This document shows positions 13,557 to 21,250 of a DNA stretch of 22,788 bases, piece after piece (positions within the stretch are counted from its first letter, which is position 1; each line of letters opens with the position of its first letter). Made by a program: the position numbers and the translations under genes. The notes under the pieces are model-generated. The model was given only the letters and a program-made list of their open reading frames with translations, did no database searches and was not told the origin of the DNA. The DNA comes from an uncultured bacterium. GTDB taxonomy: Bacteria > Bacillota > Clostridia > Oscillospirales > Ruminococcaceae. Location of the stretch: NCBI GenBank assembly GCA_905215595.1, contig CAJMQZ010000023.1, positions 1 through 22,788 of the forward strand, in the 5' to 3' direction.

Positions 13557-13573
13557 TGTTTCAAAAAAGAACA
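13557..13573. promoter_or_regulatory. Putative regulator site C upstream of the permease
   Basis: TGTTTC-AAAAAA-GAACA, 51 bases after site B (about five turns). Its centre is at about -62, the usual place for a class I activator that contacts RNA polymerase. Confidence 0.55.
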
Positions 13574-13591
13574 CAACAAGCCAAAAAATGA

Positions 13592-13620
13592 TTGTGACGC
13601 ACAGCGGAAAACTATATACT
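13592..13620 (+). promoter_or_regulatory. Promoter of the permease-VOC-exchanger unit
   Basis: TTGTGA (13592-13597), 17 bases, TATACT (13615-13620): a 4/6 -35 and a 5/6 -10 at ideal spacing. The predicted start is near 13627, giving a leader of about 80 bases. Confidence 0.7.
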
Positions 13621-13708
13621 TTTAATCAAGAAAGCCGCATTGGAATTGTGCAAAGGTCGGGCTCTTGCGCAACAGGTACTGCGGACACAAAAAAGGAGGA
13701 AACGTTCT

Positions 13709-14989
13709 ATGACACTTCCCATGATCATTGCTCTGGCAGTGACTGTCCTCATGATCATCCTGATCATGGTGGATAAACTGCCCTTCGGTGCACCCCCGCT
13801 GCTGGCGCTGCTGCTGCTGGTGGTGTTCGGCGTTACCGACATCAAGACCGCCTTCGGCGGCTTCGCAAACCCCACCATCGTCATGCTGGCATCCTTCATG
13901 GCCATCATTGCGGCCCTGCAAAAGACCAGCTTCATCGTCAAGTTCAAGCAGACCATGTTCAACATGGCCAGCAAGGGCGGCTTTAAGGCCTACGTCCTGC
14001 TGATCCTCATCGTTATGCTGGGCTGCAGCCTGTTCGGCACCGGTTCCACCGCCTACTATGTGCTGGTCATCGGCCTGCTGTCCACTCTGCCCTACTCCAA
14101 GCAGCTGCCCCCGTCCAGAGTTCTGATGCCTGCGGGCTTTGCAGCAAACCACCCGCTGCTGCCCTTCAACACCGCTCTGCAGTACGGCATCGTGATCGCC
14201 GTTCTGGAAAGCGCAGGCGTTGCGGCAAACGTCAATCTGGTCAAGTTCTCTCTGGTCAACCTGTGCCTGTCCATCGGCTTCCTGGTATGGTGCATCCTGG
14301 CCTACAAGATCCTGCCGGACCACCCCATTGCCGAGGCCAAGGAAGAGGCTCTCCACGCCGGTGAGCAGAAGGTCGCTCTGACCAAGAATCAGGAGCTCAT
14401 CACCTACTTCAGCTTTGTGCTCGCCGTTGTGGGCATGATCCTGCAGAGCAAGATCGGTGACGCAGGCTACGCCATCACCGGTCTGGCCGTGGGCATCATC
14501 CTGATCTCCGGCGTCATGGACTTCAACGAGATCCGTAACTCCATCAGCGCACCCATCATCCTGATGTCCGCAGGCGTCATCGGCATCGCCGATGCTCTGG
14601 GCAACACCGGCCTGACCAGTCTGGTCGGCGAGACCGTTGCCAAGATGCTGGGCACCAACGTCAACCCCTTCGTGCTGATCTTCGCCTTCTGCATCCTGAC
14701 CAGTGTGCTGGCCACCCTGACCGGTTCCACCATCGGCACCGTGTACGTCTTTGCTCCCATGGCCATTGCCACCTGCGTCAATCTGGGTCTGGATCCCACC
14801 GCAGCCGCTGCCGCGATCGTGGTCTCCGGCTGGTGCGGACACTTCCTGCCCATTGACGGTATGCCCGCCATGATCATGGGCGCCGGTGACTACAAGATCA
14901 CCGAGTTCTGGAAGTTCACCATTCCGCAGTACTTCATCCGTCTGCTGGCGCTGACGGTGGGCGCTGTGCTGATCTTCCCCATGAAGTAA
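13709..14989 (+). CDS. SLC13/DASS-type (IT superfamily) anion permease
   Basis: 426 residues from ATG 13709. AAAGGAGGA ends 8 bases upstream, and a more distal in-frame start at 13640 lacks such a site and adds a basic stretch. About 11-12 hydrophobic segments and two inverted halves are visible, with SLFGTGSTA in the first half and TLTGSTIGTVY followed by a conserved SGWCGHFLPIDGMPA in the second, as in the sodium-coupled dicarboxylate and related ion-transporter families. It probably brings a small organic anion, such as a sugar acid, into the cell for the adjoining operon. The link is supported by the shared TGTTTC-type motif. Exact substrate and coupling ion are not known. Confidence 0.82.
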   Translation: MTLPMIIALAVTVLMIILIMVDKLPFGAPPLLALLLLVVFGVTDIKTAFGGFANPTIVMLASFMAIIAALQKTSFIVKFKQTMFNMASKGGFKAYVLLILIVMLGCSLFGTGSTAYYVLVIGLLSTLPYSKQLPPSRVLMPAGFAANHPLLPFNTALQYGIVIAVLESAGVAANVNLVKFSLVNLCLSIGFLVWCILAYKILPDHPIAEAKEEALHAGEQKVALTKNQELITYFSFVLAVVGMILQSKIGDAGYAITGLAVGIILISGVMDFNEIRNSISAPIILMSAGVIGIADALGNTGLTSLVGETVAKMLGTNVNPFVLIFAFCILTSVLATLTGSTIGTVYVFAPMAIATCVNLGLDPTAAAAAIVVSGWCGHFLPIDGMPAMIMGAGDYKITEFWKFTIPQYFIRLLALTVGAVLIFPMK

Positions 14990-15004
14990 CAGGAGAAACG
15001 CAAA

Positions 15005-15352
15005 ATGAAAAACACGTTTGAGCTGGAGCATGTCGGCATCAACACCGACAACGCAGGCGAGGCCGAGCAGCTGGCGCTGCTGCTGTGCAAGCTGTTCAAC
15101 TTGGAGCCCCGCCACGGACAGAAGTCCGAGTTTGCCGGCAACTATTTCGAGTGCATGAAGAGCCCCTTCCTGGGCAAGAACGGCCACATCGCAATGCGCA
15201 CCCCCGACCTGAAAGCTGCGATGGAGGAGCTGGAGGAAAATGGCTTCCGCTTCCGCATGGAGACTGCCGCCTATTTTGAGGACGGCCGCATCAAGAATGT
15301 GTATCTTGAGGGCGAGTACGGCGGTTTTGCCATCCACATCATGCAGAAATAA
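15005..15352 (+). CDS. Standalone VOC (glyoxalase-like) protein
   Basis: 115 residues. It starts FELEHVGINT, with CMKSPFLGKNGHIAMRTPDLKAAMEELEENG in the middle (written here in part: SPFLGKNGHIAM, 53-64) and ends GGFAIHIMQK. From memory this resembles the C-terminal VOC extension of some Firmicute KDPG/KHG aldolases, where it follows the aldolase domain. H9, H61 and H111 are candidate metal ligands. It lies 15 bases after the permease gene, in the same transcription unit. It may be an epimerase, isomerase or lyase for a sugar-acid intermediate, or a partner of the DapA-family enzyme; function is unproven. Confidence 0.75.
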   Translation: MKNTFELEHVGINTDNAGEAEQLALLLCKLFNLEPRHGQKSEFAGNYFECMKSPFLGKNGHIAMRTPDLKAAMEELEENGFRFRMETAAYFEDGRIKNVYLEGEYGGFAIHIMQK

Positions 15353-15373
15353 CGCCAACTGACCGATCTTGTG

Positions 15374-15409
15374 CAGAACCGGGGATGGAGCAATCCGTTC
15401 CCGGTTCTG
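15374..15409 (+). other. Intercistronic hairpin between VOC and exchanger genes
   Basis: A 10-bp stem (CAGAACCGGG/CCCGGTTCTG) with 16 bases between the arms and no T-run after it. It is more likely an RNA-processing or stabilising element than a terminator. Confidence 0.5.
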
Positions 15410-15447
15410 TGGGTTCACGCCCCGCGAAAAATCAGAGGAGAAAAATT

Positions 15448-16422
15448 ATGCTGGTTCCTGTATTGCTATTTATCGTCGGTCTGCTGTTCCTGATCAAGGG
15501 CGGCGACTGGTTCGTGGACGGTGCTTCGGCACTGGCACGGCGGTTCCACCTGCCGGAGCTGCTCATCGGCGCAACGGTGGTGTCCATCGGCACCACCCTG
15601 CCGGAGGTCATGGTGTCCACCATGTCCGCCGTGTCCGGCCATGGTGAGATCGCCTACGGCAACGCCATCGGCTCGGTCATCTGCAACTCTGCCCTGATCG
15701 CCGCCATCACCATCGCCGTCCGTCCGGGCAAGGTAGACCCCAAGACCCTGCGGGTGCCGGTAGCCTTCTTCTTTGCCGCAGCCGCCATCTACTGCGTGGC
15801 TGCCTACGCCATGGGCGAGTTCACCCGCCCGCTGGGTTTTGTGATGCTGGCCATGTTCGTGGCCTACATGGTGGCAAACGTATTGCAGATGAAAAAAGCC
15901 CCTGCCGCCGCCGAAGCGGAGGCCGAGGCCGAAAATGCCGGGGAAGAGATGTCCCTTACCAAAACGCTGGTACTGCTGGTGCTGGGCGCTGTGCTGATCG
16001 CACTGGGCGCAAACCTGCTGGTGGATAACGGCACCCTCATCGCACAGGCACTGGGCGTGCCGGAGTCGGTCATCGCGCTGACCTTTGTGGCGCTGGGCAC
16101 CTCTTTGCCGGAGCTGGTCACCGCCATCACCTCGCTGGTCAAGGGCTGCAGCGACCTGTCCCTTGGCAACATCGTGGGCGCAAACGTGTTCAATCTGGTA
16201 CTGGTCAGCGGCGTGTCCGTCACGCTGGCACCCTTCACCGTGCCGCAGAGTTCCACCCTGTTCGGCATCAATTCCAGCCTTGTGCTGGAGATCCCGGTCA
16301 TGCTGGCTGTCATGATGATCATGACCCTTCCCGCACTGAAGCGCGGCAAGCTGTCCCGTGCACAGGGCATTATCCTGCTGTGCATCTATGCTGCCTTCTG
16401 CGCCATCCAGTTTACCATGTGA
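15448..16422 (+). CDS. Sodium/calcium exchanger family (CaCA, YrbG-like) membrane protein
   Basis: 324 residues from ATG 15448 (GAGGAG upstream; an earlier in-frame start would include the intercistronic hairpin region). Ten or so hydrophobic segments and the two alpha-repeats of the family are visible: GTTLPEVMVSTMSA...GNAIGS in the first half and GTSLPELVTAITS...GNIVGAN in the second. An acidic Ala/Glu cytosolic loop lies between the halves. It exchanges a cation (Ca2+ in known members) for Na+ or H+. It is the last gene of the permease unit; a link with uptake of an acid as a calcium salt, or with sodium cycling for the permease, is speculation. Confidence 0.9.
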   Translation: MLVPVLLFIVGLLFLIKGGDWFVDGASALARRFHLPELLIGATVVSIGTTLPEVMVSTMSAVSGHGEIAYGNAIGSVICNSALIAAITIAVRPGKVDPKTLRVPVAFFFAAAAIYCVAAYAMGEFTRPLGFVMLAMFVAYMVANVLQMKKAPAAAEAEAEAENAGEEMSLTKTLVLLVLGAVLIALGANLLVDNGTLIAQALGVPESVIALTFVALGTSLPELVTAITSLVKGCSDLSLGNIVGANVFNLVLVSGVSVTLAPFTVPQSSTLFGINSSLVLEIPVMLAVMMIMTLPALKRGKLSRAQGIILLCIYAAFCAIQFTM

Positions 16423-16439
16423 CATTCCCGGAGATACTT

Positions 16440-16479
16440 CCAAAACCCCCGGTCTGCTCTGTCAGACCGGGGGTTTTGG
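16440..16479. terminator. Bidirectional terminator between convergent exchanger and murR-like genes
   Basis: A perfect 17-bp stem (CCAAAACCCCCGGTCTG and its complement) with a 6-base loop and T-rich tails on both strands. Confidence 0.9.
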
Positions 16480-16508
16480 TTATTGTACCCTGCGGACGGC
16501 TTTTTGTT

Positions 16509-17375
16509 TTACGGCTGGGTCAGCACCTCCGGGTCACCGGGCTTATAGATATGAGTTTTGGTCAGGCGGCGCATGGTGTCCTCGTGGTTGCGGCTGGCGT
16601 AGGCGGTGTACAGGATATCCATCACGTTCAGTTGGGAAAGGCGGGAGGACATGGCGCCGTTGCGGAACAGGCTCTCGTTGGCGGCGACATACAGCACATG
16701 GTCGGCCAGCTGTGCCACCTCGGAGGGGTAGTAGCGGGTCACTGCGATCACCGGTGCGCCGCCCGCCTTCATCTCCTTGATGCACTGGATCATCTCCATG
16801 GTCTGCCCGGAGTAGGAGAACACGATGCCCACATCCTGCGCAGTGGCGTTGCGTGCCTGCAAAAGCTGCGAGTGGGAGTCCTCGTTCACCACGCAGGGCT
16901 TGTCCAGCCGCAAAAATTTCAGGTAGGTGTCCTTTGCCACGCACAGCGAGGAGCCGATGCCGAACAACAGCACCGTGCGGGCGTTGGCGATCAGTTCCAC
17001 GCACTGCTCCAGCTCATCCAGCAAAAGCAGCCGCTGGGTGTCCAGCAGGCTCTGGATGTTCTTGTGGGTCACCTTGTCCACGATCTCCTGCAGACTGTCC
17101 TGCGGGGTGATGTCCTTTTCCCGGTGGCTGCCGTTCTCCCCAAGGGTGGCAAGCTCCAGCGTAAGGGCGTGGCGCAGCTCCTTGTAGCCCTGAAAGCCGA
17201 TGACCCGGCAGATGCGCACCACGCTGGAAGGGGAGGAGAAGGAGCGCCGCGCCAGATCCCGGATGGTAAGGGTGGTGGTCTCGTCCGGGTTGTCCAGAAT
17301 GAACTGCGCGATCTGCCGCTCGGTGCTGCTGAGGGAGGGCTGCACCTCCCGCAGGCGTAAAAGAACGTTCTGCAT
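16509..17375 (-). CDS. murR: RpiR-family regulator of MurNAc utilisation (MurR-like)
   Basis: 288 residues from ATG 17375 (GAGG upstream). Longer in-frame starts would read through the promoter region and are rejected. An N-terminal RpiR HTH (about 1-77, with SFSSPSSVVRICRVIGF, 45-61) is followed by a SIS sugar-phosphate domain (about 125-260, GIGSS 139-143 and SYSGQT 187-192). MurR-type regulators bind MurNAc-6-phosphate and control murQ/murP. Here it is divergent from murQ, with a perfect palindrome between them, so it probably represses murQ-murP-mupG and itself. The MurR assignment rests on context. Confidence 0.87.
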   Translation of the reverse strand: MQNVLLRLREVQPSLSSTERQIAQFILDNPDETTTLTIRDLARRSFSSPSSVVRICRVIGFQGYKELRHALTLELATLGENGSHREKDITPQDSLQEIVDKVTHKNIQSLLDTQRLLLLDELEQCVELIANARTVLLFGIGSSLCVAKDTYLKFLRLDKPCVVNEDSHSQLLQARNATAQDVGIVFSYSGQTMEMIQCIKEMKAGGAPVIAVTRYYPSEVAQLADHVLYVAANESLFRNGAMSSRLSQLNVMDILYTAYASRNHEDTMRRLTKTHIYKPGDPEVLTQP

Positions 17376-17478
17376 ATAGATACCTCTGTTGTATTTCAGG
17401 ATGGATTGAACAAGCTGCACAAAAAAGTCGTACTTGTAAGCAAAAATTTCAAAAATAATGCTTGCATAAAACATTGTA

Positions 17479-17500
17479 CCACAAAATAGTCTTTTTGTGG
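17479..17500. promoter_or_regulatory. Palindromic operator between murR-like gene and murQ
   Basis: CCACAAAA-TAGTCT-TTTTGTGG, a perfect 8-6-8 inverted repeat. It overlaps the first bases of the murQ -35 and covers a candidate divergent promoter (minus strand TCCACA-17-TACAAT). It is the best candidate site for the RpiR regulator. Confidence 0.75.
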
Positions 17501-17526
17501 ACATTTTGTTTGAAAAAGTTTATACT
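17498..17526 (+). promoter_or_regulatory. Promoter of murQ-murP-mupG
   Basis: TGGACA (5/6), 17 bases, TATACT (5/6). The predicted start is near 17533. A small stem-loop (17540-17558) stands at the 5' end of the leader just before the ribosome binding site. Confidence 0.78.
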
Positions 17527-17577
17527 TTGGTCACAATCACGCCGCAAGGGGTGCGGCGGAAAGTTGAGGTGCAGGAA

Positions 17578-18486
17578 ATGGGATTGAATCTGAGTGGGAT
17601 GACCACCGAGACCCGCAACCCGCGCACGATGCAGCTGGACCAGATGTCCCCGCTGGAGATCGTGACTGTCATGAACGAGGAGGATGCCCGGGTACCGCTG
17701 GCCATTGCCAAGTGCCTGCCGCAGATCGCGCAGGCGGTCACATGGGCGGCAGAATCCTTTGAAAAAGGCGGACGGCTGTTCTATATGGGCGCCGGTACCT
17801 CCGGCCGCTTGGGCGTGCTGGATGCCGCCGAGTGCCCGCCCACCTTCGGTGTGCCGAAGGAGATGGTGGTAGGGCTCATCGCCGGCGGCGAAAAAGCCTT
17901 TATCGAGGCCGTGGAGGGTGCAGAGGACAGCCGGGAGCTGGCTGTTGAGGACCTGAAAGCCCACGGCCTGACCGCAAATGACCTTGTGGTGGGCATTGCC
18001 GCTTCCGGCCGCACGCCCTATGTGCTGGGCGGTCTGGACTACGCCAAAAGCGTGGGCTGCCACACTGCCGCCATTGCCTGCAATATCGGCAGCGCCATCG
18101 GCAAGGCCGCAGAGCTTGCCATCGAGGTAAATTGCGGCCCCGAGGTGCTGACCGGCTCCACCCGGCTCAAGTCCGGTACGGCACAGAAGCTGATCCTGAA
18201 CATGATCTCCACCGGCTCTATGGTGCGCACCGGCAAGGCCTACCAGAACCTGATGGTGGACGTGCAGCAAACCAACGAAAAGCTGCACACCCGCGCCGAG
18301 AACATCGTCATCGATGCCACCGGCGTGGAGCGGGAAAAAGCCCGCGCCGCCATTGATGCAGCGGGCGGCAGTGTAAAGACTGCCATCACCATGCTGCTGG
18401 CGGACTGCAATGCACAGGAGGCCGTCCGGCGGCTGGAACGGGCACGCGGCCATGTGCGGGAGGCCATCCGGCTGGAAGTGCTGTAA
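17578..18486 (+). CDS. murQ: N-acetylmuramic acid 6-phosphate etherase
   Basis: 302 residues from ATG 17578 (GAGG 8 bases upstream). A GTG 81 bases earlier lies inside the -35 box and is rejected. MurQ signatures: GAGTSGRLG (71-79), AAECPPTFG (83-91), GLIAGGE, VEGAEDSRE (112-120) and GIAASGRTPYV. By alignment with E. coli MurQ the catalytic acids Glu83 and Glu114 correspond to E85 and E116, both present. It cleaves the lactyl ether of MurNAc-6-phosphate to GlcNAc-6-phosphate and D-lactate. It is the first gene of the peptidoglycan-sugar operon. Confidence 0.97.
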   Translation: MGLNLSGMTTETRNPRTMQLDQMSPLEIVTVMNEEDARVPLAIAKCLPQIAQAVTWAAESFEKGGRLFYMGAGTSGRLGVLDAAECPPTFGVPKEMVVGLIAGGEKAFIEAVEGAEDSRELAVEDLKAHGLTANDLVVGIAASGRTPYVLGGLDYAKSVGCHTAAIACNIGSAIGKAAELAIEVNCGPEVLTGSTRLKSGTAQKLILNMISTGSMVRTGKAYQNLMVDVQQTNEKLHTRAENIVIDATGVEREKARAAIDAAGGSVKTAITMLLADCNAQEAVRRLERARGHVREAIRLEVL

Positions 18487-18563
18487 GGCACATTTGCACA
18501 CTCATGTTCCTTAGCGGCACAGGCCGCATCGGATATACACCTGTTTTAAAGGAGGACCCACTT

Positions 18564-20006
18564 ATGACGAATGAAGAACTGGTCCGCGCGACGCTGGAGA
18601 AAGTCGGCGGAAAGAGCAACGTTCTCACCGCAACCAACTGCATGACCCGTCTGCGGGTGCGCGTTAAAGAGGACGCCAAGATCGATGACGAGGGCCTGAA
18701 GGCCATCGAGGGCGTGATGGGCATCGTGCATGACCGTACCGGCTATGTAGAGATCGTGGTCGGCCCCGGCAAGTGCCGCAAGTGCGCAGATATCTGCCGC
18801 GACATGGGCATCCCGGCGGACGCCGCCGCTTCCACCGCCAACGACTGGCAGACCAACAAGGCCGCAGTCAAGGCCGGGCAGAAGCAGAGCAAGGTCAAGG
18901 AGCTGTTCAAGACCTTCGGCGATATCTTTATCCCCCTGATTCCGGGCGTTGTGGCTTCCGGTCTGTGCGCCGGCATCAACTCCCTGATCGGTCAGGTGGT
19001 GCCGAACTACGCCGACATCCCCGCACTGGCACTCATCAGCACCCTGCTGGGTCTGATGAACACCTGCTTCCTTGGTTATCTGACCGCATGGGTCGGCTAC
19101 CGCGCAGCCGAAAAGTTCGGCGGCACCCCCATTCTGGGCGGTATGCTGGGCATGATCACCGGTCTGGAAGGCATCAACAAGATCTCCGGCATTCTGGGTC
19201 TCTTCAACGAGGCTGTGCCGCTGGATTCCATCCTGCGTGCAGGCCGCGGCGGCGTGCTGGCTGTTGTGCTGGGCGCATGGTGCCTTGTCAAGATCGAGCG
19301 CTGGGTGCGCAAGTGGATGCCCGAATCTCTGGACATCGTGTTCACCCCGCTGATCACCATGATCCTCTGCCTCGTGCCCTATATCCTGCTCATCATGCCC
19401 GCTACCGGCTATGTTTCCACCGCACTGTGCTGGGTGGTTGAAAAGCTGTGCATGAGCGATATCCTGATCGTGCGCATCATTGCCGGTTATGTTTCCACCG
19501 CTCTGTTCCTGCCCATGGTCGCTATGGGTATGCACCACGGTCTGGTCGCCCTGTACTCCGTGCAGCTGGAGAGCTTTGGCTACGTTACCCTGTACCCCGC
19601 TCTGGCTATGGCCGGTGCAGGTCAGGTTGGCGCTGCTGTTGCCATCTACTTCAAGGCTAAGAAGTGCGGCAACACCCGCCTGAAGAACGTTATCACCGGC
19701 GCACTGCCCGCAGGTCTGCTGGGCATCGGCGAGCCGCTGATCTACGGCGTCACCCTGCCCATGGGCAAGCCCTTCATCAGTGCCGGTCTGGGCGCCGGCT
19801 TTGGCGGTGCCTTCGTCATGGCCATGCAGGTGGCTGCTACTGCTTGGGGCCCCTCCGGTCTGCTGGCTCTGTTCGTCATGACCGCCGGCCCTCACGGTGT
19901 GGCTGCTTCCGTTGGCTGCTACGCAGTGGGTCTGGTCATCTGCTACATCATGGGCTTTATCGTGACCAACGCAATGGTCTCTGTTGAGGACGTTGCCAAT
20001 GCTTAA
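18564..20006 (+). CDS. murP: PTS EIIBC permease for MurNAc-type sugars
   Basis: 480 residues from ATG 18564 (AAAGGAGG 8 bases upstream). An N-terminal EIIB domain (about 1-80; phosphocysteine C26 in ATNCMTRLRVRV) is followed by a linker and an EIIC domain with about ten membrane segments (about 110-475; IPLIPGVVASG, GIGEPLIYG). There is no EIIA domain, as in E. coli MurP, so EIIA must come from another gene. With mupG next to it, the imported sugar may be the disaccharide MurNAc-GlcNAc as in Staphylococcus aureus, phosphorylated at O6 of MurNAc on entry. Its end overlaps the mupG start. Confidence 0.9.
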   Translation: MTNEELVRATLEKVGGKSNVLTATNCMTRLRVRVKEDAKIDDEGLKAIEGVMGIVHDRTGYVEIVVGPGKCRKCADICRDMGIPADAAASTANDWQTNKAAVKAGQKQSKVKELFKTFGDIFIPLIPGVVASGLCAGINSLIGQVVPNYADIPALALISTLLGLMNTCFLGYLTAWVGYRAAEKFGGTPILGGMLGMITGLEGINKISGILGLFNEAVPLDSILRAGRGGVLAVVLGAWCLVKIERWVRKWMPESLDIVFTPLITMILCLVPYILLIMPATGYVSTALCWVVEKLCMSDILIVRIIAGYVSTALFLPMVAMGMHHGLVALYSVQLESFGYVTLYPALAMAGAGQVGAAVAIYFKAKKCGNTRLKNVITGALPAGLLGIGEPLIYGVTLPMGKPFISAGLGAGFGGAFVMAMQVAATAWGPSGLLALFVMTAGPHGVAASVGCYAVGLVICYIMGFIVTNAMVSVEDVANA

Positions 20007-21045
20007 AACACTCGGACGGTCAGTGTATCTGACGCAGTTTGAGGAACAGCGTGCGTCGCTTTCCGCTTTTGCGGCAGGCGGCGCGCCTGTTTTTATCTCA
20101 CTGCATATCAGCGAAGAATTTGATGCAGCTTACTGCGCCCGCGTGCAGGAAATGTGCGATTTTCTCTCCGCGCAGGGCTGGCGCATTCTGGCAGATGTGT
20201 CGGAAAAGACCATCCGGCAGTTCGGCTGCGCCGACCTGACCGCGCTGGCAAAGCGGCTGCACCTGTGGGGTCTGCGGCTGGACTACGGCTTCTCGCTGGA
20301 GCAGATGTGCGCCCTTGCGCAGCAGCTGCCCGTTGCCGTCAACGCTTCTACCACCACCCCGGAGGTGGCGCGGCAGCTGGCGGCGGGCGGCGGCACGGTC
20401 ATCGCCATGCACAACTTCTACCCCCGCCCGGAGACCGGCCTCGACCCGGAATTTCTGCGCGAGAGCACCGCAGCTTTGCAGGCAGAGGGCTTGCAGGTGT
20501 ACGGCTTTATCCCCGGCGACGCCCTGCTGCGTGGGCCGCTGTACGCGGGTCTGCCCACGCTGGAAGCCCACCGCACCGCTGCCCCCTCGGCGGCCTTTGC
20601 GGACTTGGCGCTGAACTACGGGCTGGACGGCATTTTTGCGGGAGACCCGGAGGTCAGCGCCCGGGAGCAGGAGTACATCCGCCACTTCTGCACCACCGGC
20701 GAGCTCTGCCTGCCGGTCGCCCTGCGCCCCGGCTACGAGACGCTGTACGACCGCACCTTTACCTGCCGCCCGGATTCGCCCAAAGGGCTTGTGCGGTATC
20801 AGGAATCCCGGCTCTACTCCTGCTTTGGCAGCACCGTGCAGCCGGACAACTGCGCAGAGCGCCGCCGCCGCTGCGTGACCATGGATAACATCGGCTACGG
20901 GCGCTACTCCGGCGAGATTCAGCTTGTGCGCGCTGACTTACCCGCAGACGAAAAGGTAAACGTCATTGGTGAAGTGCCCGCAGAGTACGACCTGCTGCTG
21001 GACTGCATTAAGCGCGGAAAGACCTTCCGCATGGTAAAAGTATAG
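19999..21045 (+). CDS. mupG: 6-phospho-N-acetylmuramidase (DUF871 family)
   Basis: 348 residues from ATG 19999, which overlaps the murP stop (ATGCTTAA), with TGAGGA upstream. DUF871 features: MLKTLGRSVYLTQF start, VNASTTT, MHNFYPRPETGLD, GDALLRGPLYAGLPTLE.HR, then a C-terminal cyclophilin-like domain. MupG of Staphylococcus aureus splits MurNAc-6-phosphate-GlcNAc into MurNAc-6-phosphate and GlcNAc inside the cell. Its place beside murQ, murP and a murR-like gene supports the same role here. The next step is MurQ. Confidence 0.92.
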   Translation: MLKTLGRSVYLTQFEEQRASLSAFAAGGAPVFISLHISEEFDAAYCARVQEMCDFLSAQGWRILADVSEKTIRQFGCADLTALAKRLHLWGLRLDYGFSLEQMCALAQQLPVAVNASTTTPEVARQLAAGGGTVIAMHNFYPRPETGLDPEFLRESTAALQAEGLQVYGFIPGDALLRGPLYAGLPTLEAHRTAAPSAAFADLALNYGLDGIFAGDPEVSAREQEYIRHFCTTGELCLPVALRPGYETLYDRTFTCRPDSPKGLVRYQESRLYSCFGSTVQPDNCAERRRRCVTMDNIGYGRYSGEIQLVRADLPADEKVNVIGEVPAEYDLLLDCIKRGKTFRMVKV

Positions 21046-21050
21046 GAATA

Positions 21051-21178
21051 AACCCTCTCAGTCACGCCTGACGGCGTGCCAGCTCCCCCGAAAGGGGGAG
21101 CTTTATTTGTGCTGACCGACAGATGCAAAAAGCTCCCCCTTCGGGGGAGCTGGCGAACGAAGTGAGCCTGAGAGGGTT
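21051..21178. repeat. Inverted-repeat intergenic element carrying two facing terminators
   Basis: Perfect 11-bp ends (AACCCTCTCAG/CTGAGAGGGTT), extendable to 17 bp with two mismatches (21045-21182). Each half holds the same unit in opposite orientation: end repeat, a variable stretch, CCAGCTCCCCC-GAA(A)-GGGGGAGCT, then a T-rich tail that faces inward. It lies between mupG (+) and the MATE gene (-) and can end both transcripts. It has the build of a short non-autonomous mobile or REP-like element. Confidence 0.8.
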
Positions 21179-21210
21179 CGTTCCAAACCCTTCCCGTGAA
21201 AATAGGATAG

Positions 21211-21232
21211 CGGAGCGTCCGCAGACGCTCCG
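21211..21232. repeat. Short hairpin repeat, second copy
   Basis: CGGAGCGTC-CGCA-GACGCTCCG, a perfect 9-bp stem. It shares its core with the hairpin at 1285-1314 and lies 18 bases after the MATE stop codon (read on the minus strand). Confidence 0.7.
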
Positions 21233-21250
21233 GTGCTTGTTTTTGTTTAT

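Noticed and set aside
13622..15418. A 598-codon open frame antisense to the permease and VOC genes
   Set aside because: Its product is His/Gln/Asp/Gly-rich with no recognisable domain, and it has no ribosome binding site. It mirrors the codon bias of the real plus-strand genes in GC-rich DNA. Similar long antisense frames over the kinase, dehydrogenase, PdxA2 and murP genes were dropped for the same reason.
17497..17577. An N-terminal extension of MurQ from a GTG start
   Set aside because: The start lies within the -35 hexamer and upstream of the predicted transcription start. The ATG at 17578 has a ribosome binding site and fits the family length.
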